Notes: a model not told the origin generated them from the sequence alone. A stretch of 64,000 nucleotides of DNA from Cavia porcellus (GCF_034190915.1 NW_026947544.1:2392001-2456000), one strand, 5' to 3'; positions 34,792 through 47,339 are shown, counted from the first letter of the stretch. A program made the numbers and translations.

Positions 34792-36130
34792 AGAAGTAGT
34801 TGTTCTGGGTACAAGATCTAGGTATAAAAAATGATCAAATGGTCAAACAGTGATATGCAAACTGTTCTTCTTGATGGCCTAACAGAGATTAGTAGTATAG
34901 TTATCTATCTTACATACATATACATAGTTATATGAGTATATGTATATACATACAATCATTTCCTTTCTTCAACAATCATTTGTCCTTTCCCTTATTCCAG
35001 CTGTCTTTTCTTTTTGAGCACTTTCTTTCCTTTTTCCAATATTTGTTATACATTTTGGATCTTATTACTCTTTAAGTATTATTATTATTATTTATTTTTT
35101 ACACTAGAGAGACAATATATTTCCAAAAGTGAGTCTGATTTATTTCACTTATGAGTATGGACTCAGGTTGCCTCCATTTACTTATAAAAGCTTCTAGACT
35201 ATCCTTTTGATAGCTGAGTAATATTTCATCATACAAAAATTCCACATTTTTAAAAAATTTTATCCATTCTGCGGTTGATGGGCATTTTGATTGTTTCCAA
35301 GATTTAGCTATTGCAAATTGTGCTGCTGTAAACATGGGTTCACATATATCACTGTCACGTAACATTTTCAATTTTTCTCAGAAAATACCCAGATGGGGAA
35401 TAGCTGGGTCAAATGGGACCTCTAATCCTAATTTTTTGAGGAGTCTCCACAATGATTTCCACAGTGGTGGGTTCCTTTTTTCCCACATTGCAGCACTTGC
35501 TATTGCTTGATTTCTTGATGGCAGCCATTCTTTCCAGGGTGAAATAGAATCTCAGTTTTAATTTGCGTCTCTTGAATGACCAATGTTGTTGAACATTTCT
35601 TCATTATTATTTACCATTTGTACTTCTTCATGTGAGAAATGTGTGTTCATGTCACATGCCCCCTTTTTGAGAGGGTCATTGAATTTGGGGGATGTTTTTC
35701 AGTTTTTCATATATTTTAGATATAAATCCTTTAAGGGCCATCTGGCTAAAATTCTTTCCCATTCTGTGGGTTTTCTTTCTCTATGTTGGTGATTTCTTTT
35801 GAAGTGTAAAAACTTTCAAATAAGATGAGACCCTAGTTATTGATTCTTTGAAGTACCTCCCTGTGGTTTGTGTTTTATGAATTCTTTGCCTTCACCTATG
35901 TACTCAAGATTTCTATCTACCTTATCTTCCAGTAGACTTAGTATTTCTGTTTTAATATTTAAGTATTTGATCCATTTTAACTTCAATTTAATGCATAGTG
36001 ATAGACATAGGTCTATTTTCAGTCTTTGGCATGTAGAAAGGCAATTTTTCCAGCACCATTTATTACAGAGGCTGTCTTTCTTCCAGTGAACATGGTTAGG
36101 TTGTTTGTCAAATATAAGGTGGTTGAGTGC

Positions 36131-36220
36131 CTTTTTTTTTTTTTTTGGCACTGCGTTTGGAACTCACAACTTCACACTTATGAAGCAGGTGCTTATGCCA
36201 CTGAGCTAAATTCTTGGCCC
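36131..36220 (-). mobile_element. ID-like SINE in L1-F
   Basis: Poly-T, a ggcactgcgtttggaactca block, an aagcaggtgcttatgccact block and gagctaaattcttggccc on +. It is diverged; the GGTACC tail motif is lost. Confidence 0.75.
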
Positions 36221-36831
36221 TGCTAAATGTCTTTATAGTTTGCATTTTCTAATCTGTTCCTCATTGATCCGTAGGTCCGTGTTTTTGCCAGTATAATGCT
36301 GATTTTATCTTTGTAGCTTTGTGGTATAATTTGAAGTCAGGAATTGCAATGCCTCCTGCCTTTCTTTGCTGCCCAGGATTGCCTTTGCTATTCTAGATCT
36401 CTTCTGCTTCCAAATGAGTTTTAGGAATGTCTTTTCTAGATCTGTAAAATATGTTAACTGGAATTTAGATTGGAATTGCATTAAATCTGTATAACTGTTT
36501 TGGAAATATGACCATTTTCTCAGTGTTCCTAACCAAGGAATATCTTTCCATTTTCTGACATCTTCTATAATCATCTTTTTTAGAGTACTGTAGTTTTCAA
36601 TGTACAGGTCTTTTACATCCTTTGTTAGGATGATTCCTAAATATTTCATTGTTTTGGTTGCTATTGTGAAAGGTGTCATTTTCATAATTTCTCTCTCAAT
36701 GACTTTGTTGTTTGTGGACAGTAATGGTGTTGATGTTTGAGTACTGAGTTTGTATACAGCCATACTGCTGAATTTGCTTATTATCTCTAGTAAAGTTGAT
36801 AGAGTTTTTGGGGTCTTTTGTATAGATGGTC

Positions 36832-37163
36832 TTGGTAACTTTTCTTTTGTTGCTGGGACAAAACAGCTGACACTCAAAATGAAGGAATGAACAGTATATT
36901 TCTTACTGTTTTGGAGCCTTCAGTCCATAATCAGCTGGCTCCAAGGCAATTTGGCATGGCACTGGGGCAATACTTGAAGGTAGTAGGCAGAGCAAAAGGA
37001 GAAAACAGAACTCTTCTGGCTAATATTGTACACAGGCCCCACCACCTTCCCCAGGGCAGATGTAGTGGGTGTAGCACTCGCAAAATCTCTTTGCCCTCCT
37101 TTGGCACAGGATGATGATAATTATAAAGCAAGAATCCTGGCTGCCTACTGAGTGTCACAGTTA
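36832..37163 (+). mobile_element. Rodent hAT-like repeat, copy 3 of 3
   Basis: Starts ggtaacttttcttttgttgc, then gctggctccaaggcaatttg and ggcatggcactggggcaata, matching the copy at 17002-17345 in order. It sits between L1-F and a second small L1 3' fragment. Confidence 0.6.
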
Positions 37164-37500
37164 AACTTCTAAACTCAAGATTATCCTTTTTTATAGCGGA
37201 GTAATATTCCATTGTATTAAAAATACCATACCTTTTTCGTTTTATCCATTCTGCAATTGATGAGCATTTTGGTCGTTTCCAAGATTTAGCTATTACAAAT
37301 TGTGTTGTTAAGAACATGGGTGGGCATGTATCACTGTGACATGGCATTTTGAGTTTTTCTAGGAAACTACTCAGAAGATAAATAGCTGGGTCAAATAGGA
37401 CCTCTCACTAGTTTTTTGAGGAATCACCACACTGATTTCCACAGTGGTGTACCAGTCTACACTACTACCAACAGTGTAGAACTGTTCCTTTTCTCTCACT
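37164..37500 (-). mobile_element. Small L1 fragment (ORF2 3' end)
   Basis: Minus-strand ORF2 C-terminal end (frame NTMEYYSAIKKD near 37200; KSWKRPKCSSIAEWIKRKRY upstream). It corresponds to the same L1 region as 35150-35500 in L1-F, so it is a separate copy or a duplicated piece. Confidence 0.7.
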
Positions 37501-38254
37501 GACAGATGGCTGTTTATGCTTTAGTCATCCTTATAAAAACTTAATAAGGAATTTTTAGGTTGTATGAGACCTGTAAATGATGAAACATTAAATATTTTTA
37601 TGTCATAGTCATTATTGGCCAGATTGAGAGCCTGAGGAAACCCAACTTTTTTTTTCTTTTGTCCTGTTTTCTTCTTTGTTTTTTAGTTTTCTTTTTCTGT
37701 CTCTGTATTTGTCTTTTCTTTCTTCCGTCTTTTTTTTTTCCTCCCTTCTCTGCTATTCTTTCCTTCCTTCCTACAATCCTTTGTTCCTTTCCTTTTTAAG
37801 ATAGGATCTTGCTGTATAATGTTTCAAGACTGGCCTTGAATTCACAGCAATCCTCTTGCCTCAGCCTCCTGAGTGTTGTATTACAAGTGTGCTCTATTGT
37901 ACATGTGCCTGAGGTCCAACTTTAAAATGACTTCTTTCATGCTGTATCCTTTTGTGACAGAAAATATCACCCATATTGGTCTTGAGCTAACTGACTGGCC
38001 TAGGCAGTCCTAAATCTCATGGTGATGCTCTTGTCTCAGCCTTCCCAGTGCTATATGTTGCCTTTCATTAAATTATGTCTTAATTTTTTTTTCTTTTTTT
38101 TTTTAAGACACGGTCTCACTGTGTATGGGACTTCCAACTCACTCTTCAGCCCAGCCTGACCTGGAACTCACAGCAATCTTCATGTCTTATTCTTCAGAGT
38201 GATGGAATCACTGGCATGAAATAGCACCCGTTGGCTTTATGCTCACTTTTTTAA
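37501..38254 (-). mobile_element. Intronic spacer with B1-like SINEs
   Basis: 37795-37905 and 38090-38232 are diverged minus-strand B1-like copies (gactggccttgaattcacag; agcccagcctgacctggaac). 37965-38050 may be a third piece. Pyrimidine-rich spacers lie between them. No gene was seen. Confidence 0.65.
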
Positions 38255-38509
38255 AAAATTTTTTTCAAATCAATTTTATTTATAGATAAAATGAAACAAA
38301 AAGAAGTCGAAGAAGAACAAAAACTATAAGAAAACTTCAAAGTACATCAATCAGGGGTAAAAGTAGAACATTACATTGTGCATTGTCATCCCTAAATCAT
38401 TCACCTAAAGAAAAAAGTCAGCTGTATTCAATTGCCCTAACTGTACCACCATAAATGTTTTACTTCAGCAAACTCAGTGAAACCAGTAGTACAACTATCT
38501 TACTTTTTT

Positions 38510-38566
<57 letters not shown>

Positions 38567-39024
38567 CATATTTACTTATATATACACATATACATGTTTT
38601 TTGTTTTAGCTTTTCACAGTAATGAAACAAAATGATGTTTACATACATTTTTTTTTTCACTAATGAGTATGTTCTCAGGGTGCATCCATTTACCTATAAG
38701 TCTCCAGTTTACTCTTATTCATGCCTAAGTAGTTCTCTGTTATATAAAAACACTGTATTTTTAAAAATCCATTCCTCAGTTGATGGGCATTTAGGCTGTT
38801 TCCGAGATCTGGCTATTATTAATATATGTGTCACTGTGGTAGGCTGTTTTTGTTTAAATTGTTTTGGGAAGGTACCCAGAAGGGGGAATAGCTTAGTTAA
38901 TGGGACCTCTACTCCTAGTTTTTTGTAGAATCTTCACTCAGATTTCCACAGTAGTTGCACCACTCTGCATATGCACCAACCATGGAGAGGGGTTCCTTTT
39001 TCCCTACAGCCCCTTCAGCATTTT
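38255..39024 (-). mobile_element. 5'-truncated L1 fragment with (TACATA)n
   Basis: L1 3'UTR and ORF2 C-terminal end on the minus strand, ending at about 39020 (ccctacagccccttcagcat). Its 3'UTR contains a TACATA hexanucleotide repeat at 38509-38590, grown from the tatacatacata motif found at the same place in other L1 3'UTRs here. Confidence 0.75.
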
Positions 39025-41010
39025 AAAAAACATTTTAATTTTATTTTTATTTTAAAGACAGTGAAACAACAAAGAATGGTATAAAGCTGATCAAAACATA
39101 ATGCAAGAAACACAGTACTTCACACAAGACAACTGGATATTAATAGTAGCTACCATAATGTCTCTTCTTTGAAATAGTTGAGCATACCTTCATACACAGT
39201 AGTGTCAAACATGAAAAAATAGTATAAAATCATTCAAGAGAATGAAAGAATTACAGGACATTCAGAACCAAATAACAGAAAATGAACAATGGATACTATA
39301 ATATCTCATTTTCCTTAAAAATTTGTTTATACTCTCACACATTTTAAAATCCAATAAGACACAACATGATAGAATCAGTGGAAACAGAAGAACAGAAGCA
39401 TGGTAAAACTTCAAAACAAGATGATAGTATATCAGCAGTGCCTGCCATAATGTCTTGTTTGCTTCAAAGTAGCTGTTCATACCATCACACATAAAATCAA
39501 ACAAAACAGAAAAAAACCATTCCAACCAATGAATGAAAACATTATGACATCAAAGCAATATAATGGGGAACCATGAATGGCATAAAATCTAAGTTACTCT
39601 TACCATTTCTTATACTAGGGAGAATATGCGTTATTTATATATATAAATTTGATTTATTTTGCTTATTAGTATAGTCTCAAGTTGCATCCATTTATTTATA
39701 AATAAATCAATGTGACCATTCTTTATAGCTGAGTAGTACTCCATTGTATAAATAAACCACATTTTTTCTATCCATTCCTCAGTGTGTGGACAGTGTGTTT
39801 CCAAGATCTGGCTATTACAAATTGTGATACTATAAACATGGGTGCACCTATATCACTGTGGTATGATGTTTTCAGTTCTTCTGGGTATATGCCTAAAAGT
39901 GGAATAGCCCCTCTAGCATTTGTTACAGCTGATTTCTTGATACTAGCCATTCTTTACAGGGTGAGGTGGAATCTCAACAATTTGTTAATTTGCGTCTCTG
40001 GAATGACCAATGATACTGAACGTTTTTTCACATACTTACTTGCTCTTTTTATTTCATCTGAGGAGTGTGTTCCCATCCTCATTTTTGGATTGAGTCTTTA
40101 CATCTGGGTGGATTGAGGTTTTTTAAAGTTATTTTTATGTTCTTCATGGTAATCATTTGTCGAGGAATAGCTGGCAAACATTTTCTCCCATGTTGTAGGT
40201 TGTCTCTTCACTCTGTTGGTGGCTTCTCTTCTTGTGCAAAAGCTTTTCAGTAGGGTGAGATCCCAGTTGTTGATTCTTTGCAGTAGTTTCTGCGCAATCT
40301 GTACTTGTACATAAAGTCTTTGCCTACACCAATGTTGTCAAGAGTTTTATGTACTCTATCTTCCAGCAGATTTAATGTTTCTATTTTACTATTAAGATAT
40401 TTGATCCATTTCAGTTTTATCTTAGTACCTAATGAAAAATGAGGATCCAGTTTTAATCTTCAGCGTGTGCAGAGCCAGCTTTTCCAGCATCGTTTATTAA
40501 AGAGACTATCTTTCTTCCAGTGAGTGTGTTTGTCACCTTTGTCAAAAAGTTAGTGTGTCTGGATTTGTTGCTACATCTTTTAAAATGTTCCACTGATCTT
40601 TTGAGTGTTTTTATTCCCTCCAGTACCACACTTATTATTACAGTAATTTTATAGTATAATTTCTACCCAGGAATTGTGATGCCCCTGTCTTGTCTTTGTT
40701 TCCCAGGATGGCCTTTGCTATAATCTGTGCTTCTTCTTTTTTTCCCCTGTATGTCTCAAGAACTTCCAGATGTATTGTCGGGTTGTTTTCTCTAATTCTG
40801 TGAGATATGCTGTTCAAGGTTTGATTGGGATTGCATTGACTGTACAACAGTTTGAAAGTATGGACATTTTCAGTATATTCATTCTTCCTACTCAAGAGCA
40901 TGGGATGTCTCTCCATTTTCTAATATCCTCTTCAGTCTCCTTTTTTAGAGTACTGTAGTTTTCAGTGTAGAAGTCTTTTACATCCTTTGTTAGGTTGAGT
41001 CCTAGATGTT

Positions 41011-41117
41011 TCTTCTTCTTCTTTGTCTTTTTCTTTTTTATTGGTACTGGGGATTGAACTCACGACTGCCTGCTTGCAAAGCAGGTGCTTATGATGCTGA
41101 GCTAAATCCCCAGCCCC
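41011..41117 (-). mobile_element. ID-like SINE in L1-H ORF2
   Basis: Minus-strand copy with (CTT)n tail, attggtactggggattgaac and gctgagctaaatccccagcc on +. Both Pol III boxes are readable. Confidence 0.9.
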
Positions 41118-43233
41118 ATTTTTTTTTTTTTTGATGCTACTGTAAAAGGCATTGTTTCCTTGATTTTTCTCTCAGTGAGTTTGTTAATCGTGCACAAGAA
41201 GGCTGTTGATTTTTGACTGTTGACTTTGTAACCAGGTATGTTACTGAATTTGCTTATTAAATCTAAAAGTCTTTTGGTGGAGTTTTTGGGGTCTTCTAAG
41301 TAGAGTATCATATTTTCTGTAAAAAATGAAAGTTTTAAGTTTTCCCTTCCGAATGTTTATTCCTTTAATTTCTCTCTGTCATCTAATTGCTCCAGCTAAA
41401 GCTTTTAGGACTATGTTGAATAAGAGTGGAGACAGTGTATATCCTTGTCTTTCTCCTGATTTTCGGTGAAGGCTTTCAGTTTTTGCCCATTTAGTATGAT
41501 ATTGGCTGTTGCTTTGTCATAGATGATTTTAATCAGATTGAGATAAAGATCATCTATTTCAATTTACTGCAGCGTTTTTTTAAATTTTAAATATCATGAA
41601 TAGGTGCTGGACTATGTCAAACATGCTTTCAGCGTCTGTTGAGACAATCATGATTTTTGTCCTTGCCTCTTAATGTGGTATACTACATGTATGGATTATG
41701 TATACTGGACCGGGTCTGCATCCCTGGGATGAATTCCACTTGCTCATGTTGTACAGACTGCTTGACGATTTGCTGCAGTCTGTTTGCCAGTATCTTATTA
41801 AGGATTTTCTGCAGCATTGTTCATTAGGGAGATGGCTTGTAATTCTCTTTCTTAGTTGGGCCCTTCACTAGTTTTTGAATTAGGAGAAATGCATGCTTAC
41901 AGGAATGAATTTGGGAGCATTCCTTTTCAATTTCATTAAGGAGTTTGAGAATAGTGCTGTTAGGTCTTCCATAAATTTCTTGTAGAATTCTGAAGTGAAT
42001 CCATCAGGGCCTGGGCTTTTCTTTGTTGACAGGGCTTTTAAAAATTTATCTAATTAATTAATTTAATTAATTAATTGGTTGGTAGTTTTTTAAAGTTACA
42101 TCTTTGATTTGATTCATTGATACTGGGTTACTTCGGGTTGTCATATCTTCTTGATTCAGCTTTGGTACTTTATATATATATATCCAGGAATGTGTTCATT
42201 TCTTCTGTATTTTCCATCTTGTTAGAATATGAGTTTTATTTAGTCTTTTTTAATCCTTCAAGAACCAACTCTGATTCATTGTAAGTTTTTAGTGTCCAGT
42301 GTGTTAATTTCTACCCTGATTTTTATAATTTCCTCCTTTGTATGAGCTGTTGGTTTATCCTGCTGTTCTTTTTCTAGAAATCTGTGGTTCAAATTTAAGT
42401 TGTTTGTATGTGCCTGCTCAGTTTTGCTTATGTATTTACTGCTCTTAAGTTTGCCTTTTAAGGCTGCTTTTATTGTGTCTCACAGGTTTTGGTACGCTTA
42501 ATTGTCATTATCATTCAACTATAAAAGCTAATTTCTTCTTTAATTTCATCTGTGACCCATTGGTTGTTCAGTGGAGTACTATTTAGTTTCCACAAATTTA
42601 TGAAGTTCTTGTGGTTTCCTTTGACATGCATTTGCAGTGCATTGCAATGTCATATTCAATAAGCCAGTATGTGGTCTGTTGCGAAGAATATCCCATGCAA
42701 TGCAGCTGAGAAGAATGTGTATTCCGATGTCATGGGATGGGACACTATAGACTTCTAGTAAGTGCATTGGTTCAAAAGTTTGATTCAGTTCTAGTATTTC
42801 ATTATTCATTTTTTGTCTAGTTGATCTATCTTTTTGTGATGGGGTCATTGAGATCTCCCAAAACAGTTGTATCAGGACTCCTGATTTTTCATGTCTGTTA
42901 GTAACTTTTACATAGTTGTGTGCACTAGTATTGTTGCATATGTTTATGATCGTAATGTCTTTTCCTTGGATTGTTCCCTTAATGATGATGTAGTGACCAG
43001 CTTTGTCTTTCTTAATCAGTGTTGGTTTGAAATTCACTTTGTTTGCAAACAAAATAGCTACCCCTGCTTTTTCATGGGTTCCTGTTGCATGGAGTACTGT
43101 TTTTATCCTTTGACTTTGTCTATGAATTTCTTTTGAATTAAATGTGTTTCTTGTATGCAGCATATTTTTGGATCGTGCTTCTTGATCTCTTCTGTCAGTC
43201 TATGACTGACTGTGAATTAAGACCATTAACACT

Positions 43234-43334
43234 GGGCTGGGGATTTAGCTCAGCTGCATAAGCGCCTGCCTTGCAAGCAGGCAGTCGTGAGTTCGATCCC
43301 TGGTACCGATAAAAACGAAAAAGAAAAAAAAAAA
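43234..43334 (+). mobile_element. Young-looking ID-like SINE in L1-H
   Basis: gggctggggatttagctcag head (A box), gagttcgatccctggtaccg (B box and tail) and an A-rich tail. Exact 14-bp duplications agaccattaacact lie at 43220-43233 and 43335-43348. This is among the best-preserved copies and a good consensus anchor for host identification. Confidence 0.95.
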
Positions 43335-43801
43335 AGACCATTAACACTGATGGTTACAACTGATATGTATTGATGTATGCTTGTCATGTTATTTTCATGT
43401 TGTTGGCTCCCTCTGCTTTTTTTCCTCTTCCCTCTAATTGTTTGCCCTCCCTGGTGGATTCGTTCTGTTGGGGTTCATGGAGCTCTCATCTTATTATCTC
43501 TTTCTAGAATGTCCTTCAGAACATTTTGTGTTTTGGTGATCATAAGTTTCCTCAGATGTTCTTTGTTATGGAAATATCTTATTTCTCCATCAATTTTTAA
43601 AGGGTGTGTAGCAGGATAAATCAGTTTAGGTTGAAAGTTGTTTTCCTTTTAATTTGGTGTACTTGACTTCAAAGTCTCCTTGGCTTGAGAGTTTGTGCTG
43701 AGAAGGCAGCTGTGAGTCTGATAGGCTTTCCTTTATAGGTGATTTGTTTCTGTTTAAACCGCTTTTAAGATTGTATTCCTGTGCTGAATTTCTAGAATCT
43801 T

Positions 43802-43950
43802 TTTGGGGGGTCTTTTTGAGACAGGGTCTCTCTGTGCAGTTTGGCAGTCCTTGAGCTCACTTTGTGGCTCAGGCTGCTCTCAAACTCACAAGGATCTTCC
43901 TGCTTCGGCCTCTGGAGTGCTGGGATTACAGACATGAGCCACCGCGCCCA
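43802..43950 (-). mobile_element. B1-like SINE with 19-bp target duplication
   Basis: Minus-strand B1 (gctgggattacagacatgag and gagacagggtctctctgtgc on +). Exact duplications gctgaatttctagaatctt lie at 43783-43801 and 43951-43969. This is a well-preserved copy. Confidence 0.93.
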
Positions 43951-44339
43951 GCTGAATTTCTAGAATCTTGACTGTGAAATGCCTAGCTGTAGATTTTTAA
44001 AAAATCATTGCTAATTGGAATTCTATATTCCTCAGTTATTTGTATATCAAATTATTTTATCTGTACCAGAAAATTTTTCTGTGTTGTCTGTCAACATTTT
44101 TTTTGATGACACTTGTGGTATTTCCTCCTGGTTCATTGATTTCAGTTAACCTCAGGTTCATCTATTTTGTCTCATCTAGCAGCTGCTGTAGTGATGTGTC
44201 ATGGTCCCTACTTTTGAGAAGTCTTTTTTTTCCTAGACACTAATTGCAAGCCTGTCTTCAATATCTGAGATCTTATCCTCACATTGACCTAATGTACCTT
44301 GAATACTTTCAATGGAGTTTTCATTCCCCTGGTTTGTGA

Positions 44340-44740
44340 TGGGTTTTTCCCTTGTGCAAGTTAACATGGCACTGGAGAGCCACCTCCCTTCAAAACTACT
44401 CCCCCCGCCCCGTGTTCTTCTTGCAAGTCAAAAGTTAAGCCAGCTCTTCAGGTGTGTGCCATGCTCCCCTATTCACCCCTTTAACTCTACCCAGTGTCAA
44501 TTCCAAATAAAGCCTGTGTTTTTTCCCCTGGATGCTTCCAGGGGGTGCTTGTATCTCTTTAACAGCCCTCCTGTGACTGCAATAAAGGCCTCTTTTCCTT
44601 TCTCTTCCCTTCTCTCTGCTACCCTCCCCTTCTCTCCCCTCCCCTCCCCTCTCCTTCCCTTTTTCCTTTGTTTCGTTTTCTCCCTCTTTTTCTTTGTTTT
44701 CTCTCTCTTATCTCTCTCCTGTAGCAGGACCAAACAATAT
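44340..44740 (+). mobile_element. Possible LTR fragment inserted in L1-H ORF1 region
   Basis: C-rich segment unlike the flanking L1, with two polyadenylation-type motifs in sense (aataaagcctgtg at about 44507 and aataaaggcctct at about 44581) followed by a long polypyrimidine tract (44590-44720). Retroviral R/U5 regions often look like this. I could not define TG/CA ends or target duplications, so it could also be an unrelated GC-rich repeat. Confidence 0.4.
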
Positions 44741-45640
44741 CTGATTGAATCTGCTGTATGGATTCCATTTCATTCTGTGCTGCGTTTCTGTAATTTGCTT
44801 AAGCTTCTCTATTGTTTTGGTCTATGTCTACTGTAACATCACTAAGCATGGTGTTTATTTTCTGATTTCATTTTTTCCAGAGCCTCATTCAATTGCTCTG
44901 TTGTTCAGAGAGACCTGATGGGGGTGATTTTGGATTGTTGCACCTCATTGCCTCCGGTTTTGCCTTTGGTAAACTTTGTCTTTGGAAAATTGGGATTACA
45001 TATTGTTTAATCGTCTTCTCATTTATTTTCTTTTTCCAGTTTAGTTCATGGTGTGATGCTTGTAAGTTGCCTATGGTGGGGTTGCTTTATTGCTTTATTT
45101 TAGGATACCTAGGTGATAACTCCTTCTCTGAGATATCTTCCAGGTTTAGCTGCTTTTTGGGTTTGAGTCTTTGGAAAAATCTTGCCTCTTTAGTTTGTTA
45201 GACATGAGAAGTTGTTGTTTGGTTAACCTAGTCCGTGGTTCTTTAGCACTGTGCCACATTATTTTCTGTGACCCAGTCTTGGTTTATCAAGGCCCACAGT
45301 GCCAGCCAGTATAGTCTTTCATGTCCACTGTTCCCCTGCACTGCCATGTCTCTCTGCAGAGGCCTTCAGGGTTGCCAGCCTCCAGTGTCATCTTGACAGT
45401 TTGTACCCATGTTCCAACAAATCTCATGTAGTGAGTCTGGTGGGCAAAGGAGCCCTCTTCTTGGTGAAGGTTTTCTTTTCATTCTCTTTTGGCTTCAGTT
45501 CACACTTCAGATTCTCCCTGTGTCCAGAGAATCTGTGTCCTTCCAGTTAAATCCCTGGTTCTCTTTACAGCATTTGGATGGTCACTCTCAGATAGGCTGT
45601 TTTCTGTGCTGCTAACTGCACCACTATCTTCCTGGAAATC

Positions 45641-46619
45641 TTTTTGGTTTTGAAAAAGAAGTATTTTAGTCATTAAGTTCTCAGACTTGAAACATACTTT
45701 ATATCATGACTTAATGTGTCCTGTCTCTTGAATATTATTATATTGATTGTTTTCAAATTTTAAGGCTAAGTAGTGTTTGTCATTTTACAATTCAGAAAGC
45801 AAGTTTTCTTCATTGCCAGTTTAGATTTTTTTAAAACTACATTGTGGTTCAATTTATGAAAGACAAATAACATGTATAGTTCTACTATAAAGGTATATGA
45901 AGTTTGTACAGAAAGTTTGTATAAAACATAAAATTCTTAATGTATAACAGTATGTCTAGCTTGCCGTTGCTTTGATGCTTTGCAGTTTTAAAAGTTTTTA
46001 TTCTTTTAAGGATCCAGATTTTAAAGTGATGTGCATTTAAAAGTTTACCTCAAGTAAATGTTTAGATTTTATTCAGAGATTGTGAGTCTGTTGTTCAGTA
46101 ATAGTTTCCTCACTTAAAAAAATTGTTCATTAATTCTTTGCATATGTGTGTCCCCATCTTTTACTTTTATCCCTTTTTGCATCTGTCAGGAAGTATTTTT
46201 TGTGATTTGAGAACATTTTATCTAGAGGACTGGGGGTGGTTTTCTTAGTCTTTACACTGAAAGTAAGTAAGGAAACCTTTACTGTGTGAAAGGAGGTATG
46301 CCAGGTTGTTAACTTCCCTTTTTGGTACTTGCCTTTTGGGAAGTGAGTTGCATGGTAAGAAAAATACAGTATGTATAAGTTTCATCAGTTTCATTTCCTA
46401 GGATAAGTTGGATTGATTTTATATTGGGGAAGTTCATGGGTGAGATTTCAGCATCTTTCTCCATTCCTAAGTTTGTAGGCTACAAAATTTAAATTGGTTA
46501 GTTTTGTCATTTTTTGCTTTGAAACTAGGAACTTAGGCAACATGTATTAAAAAAAATTAATAATGTTTCCTTGTTCATTGGGATGCAGTTTGACCTGTTT
46601 TAAATATTTCCTTTTATAG
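45641..46619. other. L1-poor intronic island upstream of the second exon
   Basis: Unique-looking A/T-rich sequence leading to the acceptor at 46618-46619; no SINE or L1 recognised and no additional exon seen. Confidence 0.6.
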
Positions 46620-46669
46620 CATTATCTGCATATCAGCGATACTACAGTTTACAGGCTGACTACTGGAAG
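46620..46669 (+). CDS. Uty: Next coding exon of the same KDM6A/UTY family gene
   Basis: Exon of 50 nt. The acceptor is a TTTTATAG-type site ending at 46619 and the donor is GTCAGT from 46670. Joined to the last base of the upstream exon it reads ALSAYQRYYSLQADYWK, the helix-rich start of the TPR array in UTX/UTY. The two exons total 159 nt (53 codons) and begin and end in phase 0, so loss of both would keep the frame. Ala in LQADYWK is the residue I recall in human UTY; KDM6A has Ser there. No stop or frameshift is present. The next expected exon (starting NAAFLYGLG in the family) was not seen before position 64000, so a further long intron probably follows. Confidence 0.9.
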
Positions 46670-47339
46670 GTCAGTACAACTTTGAGTTCCTGTTTTGGGC
46701 ATAATCTATGTTTAATATATACTTTTTTTGTAGTAATTTCTAATTGTTAATTGTAAGGAGGGGACATGGAAAATCAAGAGTTAATGGAAGTTATTTTACG
46801 TATGGACATTTTGTATGAATTTTCCTTATTATTTGTTTGTTTTCTGGTTTCATGTTTTGAAACAGAATGTTACCATGTAATGCAGGGTGACCTTGTGCTA
46901 ACTGTATCCTATTCTGGCTTTGAAGTGAAAGCAGTCCACTTGTCCAAACATCCCTGATTTTACAGGAATGTGACCCCATGCTGGGACATTTGTTTTATTC
47001 TTAATTAGTAATTTTCTTGTGTTTTAAAACAGAACATAGATATGATACATTACAATCAAACTATTTAAACAAAAAGCAAAATCAAACAAAACTCCAACTA
47101 ATCTCATAAAAATAATGGATTTTATCTTAAGAATGTGCATCATTATTCTTAAATAGATATGATTTGTTTTTTATGAATGAGACCCTAAGCAACCATTAAT
47201 TTAGTATACTTCCTGTATATTTCCCTGTTTTGGAAAATACGCATGAAATTATATGTTGTGTTTTGATTGAACTTATTCCAGTTGGTGCAGTGTTCATTCA
47301 TGTTCAGCAGTGTTCTCATTACTGTTTTGTATTTAAAGA
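46670..47339. other. Intron downstream of the second exon with one degraded B1
   Basis: A worn minus-strand B1-like copy lies at about 46840-46985 (gaaacagaatgttaccatgt, then gcagggtgaccttgtgctaa). The rest resembles unique intron, with an L1 3'UTR-like edge from about 47000. Confidence 0.5.

Larger units (their letters stand above)
34540..36831 (-). mobile_element. L1-F: 5'-truncated antisense L1
   Basis: The 3' end begins just 40 bp after the exon donor (tttttattttagaaagaaaa). 3'UTR to about 35100, then ORF2 C-terminal and thumb sequence. The frame at 36305-36877 contains STLLEIISKFSSMAVYKLST and a LYIENYSTLKKMIIEDVRKW stretch. It is cut at 36831 by the hAT-like repeat. It carries ID-like SINEs at 34683-34791 and 36131-36220. 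Confidence 0.8.
39025..45640 (-). mobile_element. L1-H: near full-length antisense L1
   Basis: 3'UTR 39025-39640 with the recurring taccataatgtct units, ORF2 about 43210 down to 39680, ORF1 about 43370-44900 and 5'UTR about 44900-45640. The endonuclease is readable at 42579-43163 (HEKAGVAILFANKVNFKPTL), and the ORF2 polymerase-box neighbourhood at 41102-41311 (DLISKFSNIPGYKVNSQKST). It is broken by stops and by SINEs at 41011 and 43234, a B1 at 43802 and a foreign-looking segment at 44340-44740. Confidence 0.8.
34504..46619 (+). other. Uty: Intron between the two KDM6A/UTY family exons (12,116 bp)
   Basis: GT at 34504-34505 and AG at 46618-46619 bound an intron composed mainly of antisense L1 sequence (34540-45640), with SINE, B1 and hAT-like insertions inside the L1s. 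Only about 0.04 kb next to the donor and about 1 kb before the acceptor look unique. The intron joins codon phases 1/2 correctly. Sequence before 34395 and after 46669 is inferred to be the neighbouring introns of the same gene. Confidence 0.85.

Noticed and set aside
43234..43334. Possible functional tRNA gene
   Set aside because: A and B boxes are present, but the sequence continues into a SINE tail, lacks a closed acceptor stem and is flanked by target duplications; it is a tRNA-derived SINE, as are the other copies.
34395..46669. Possible processed pseudogene of KDM6A
   Set aside because: The two exons are separated by a 12-kb intron with correct GT/AG sites and phase, and carry no stops, so this is an ordinary exon-intron gene.
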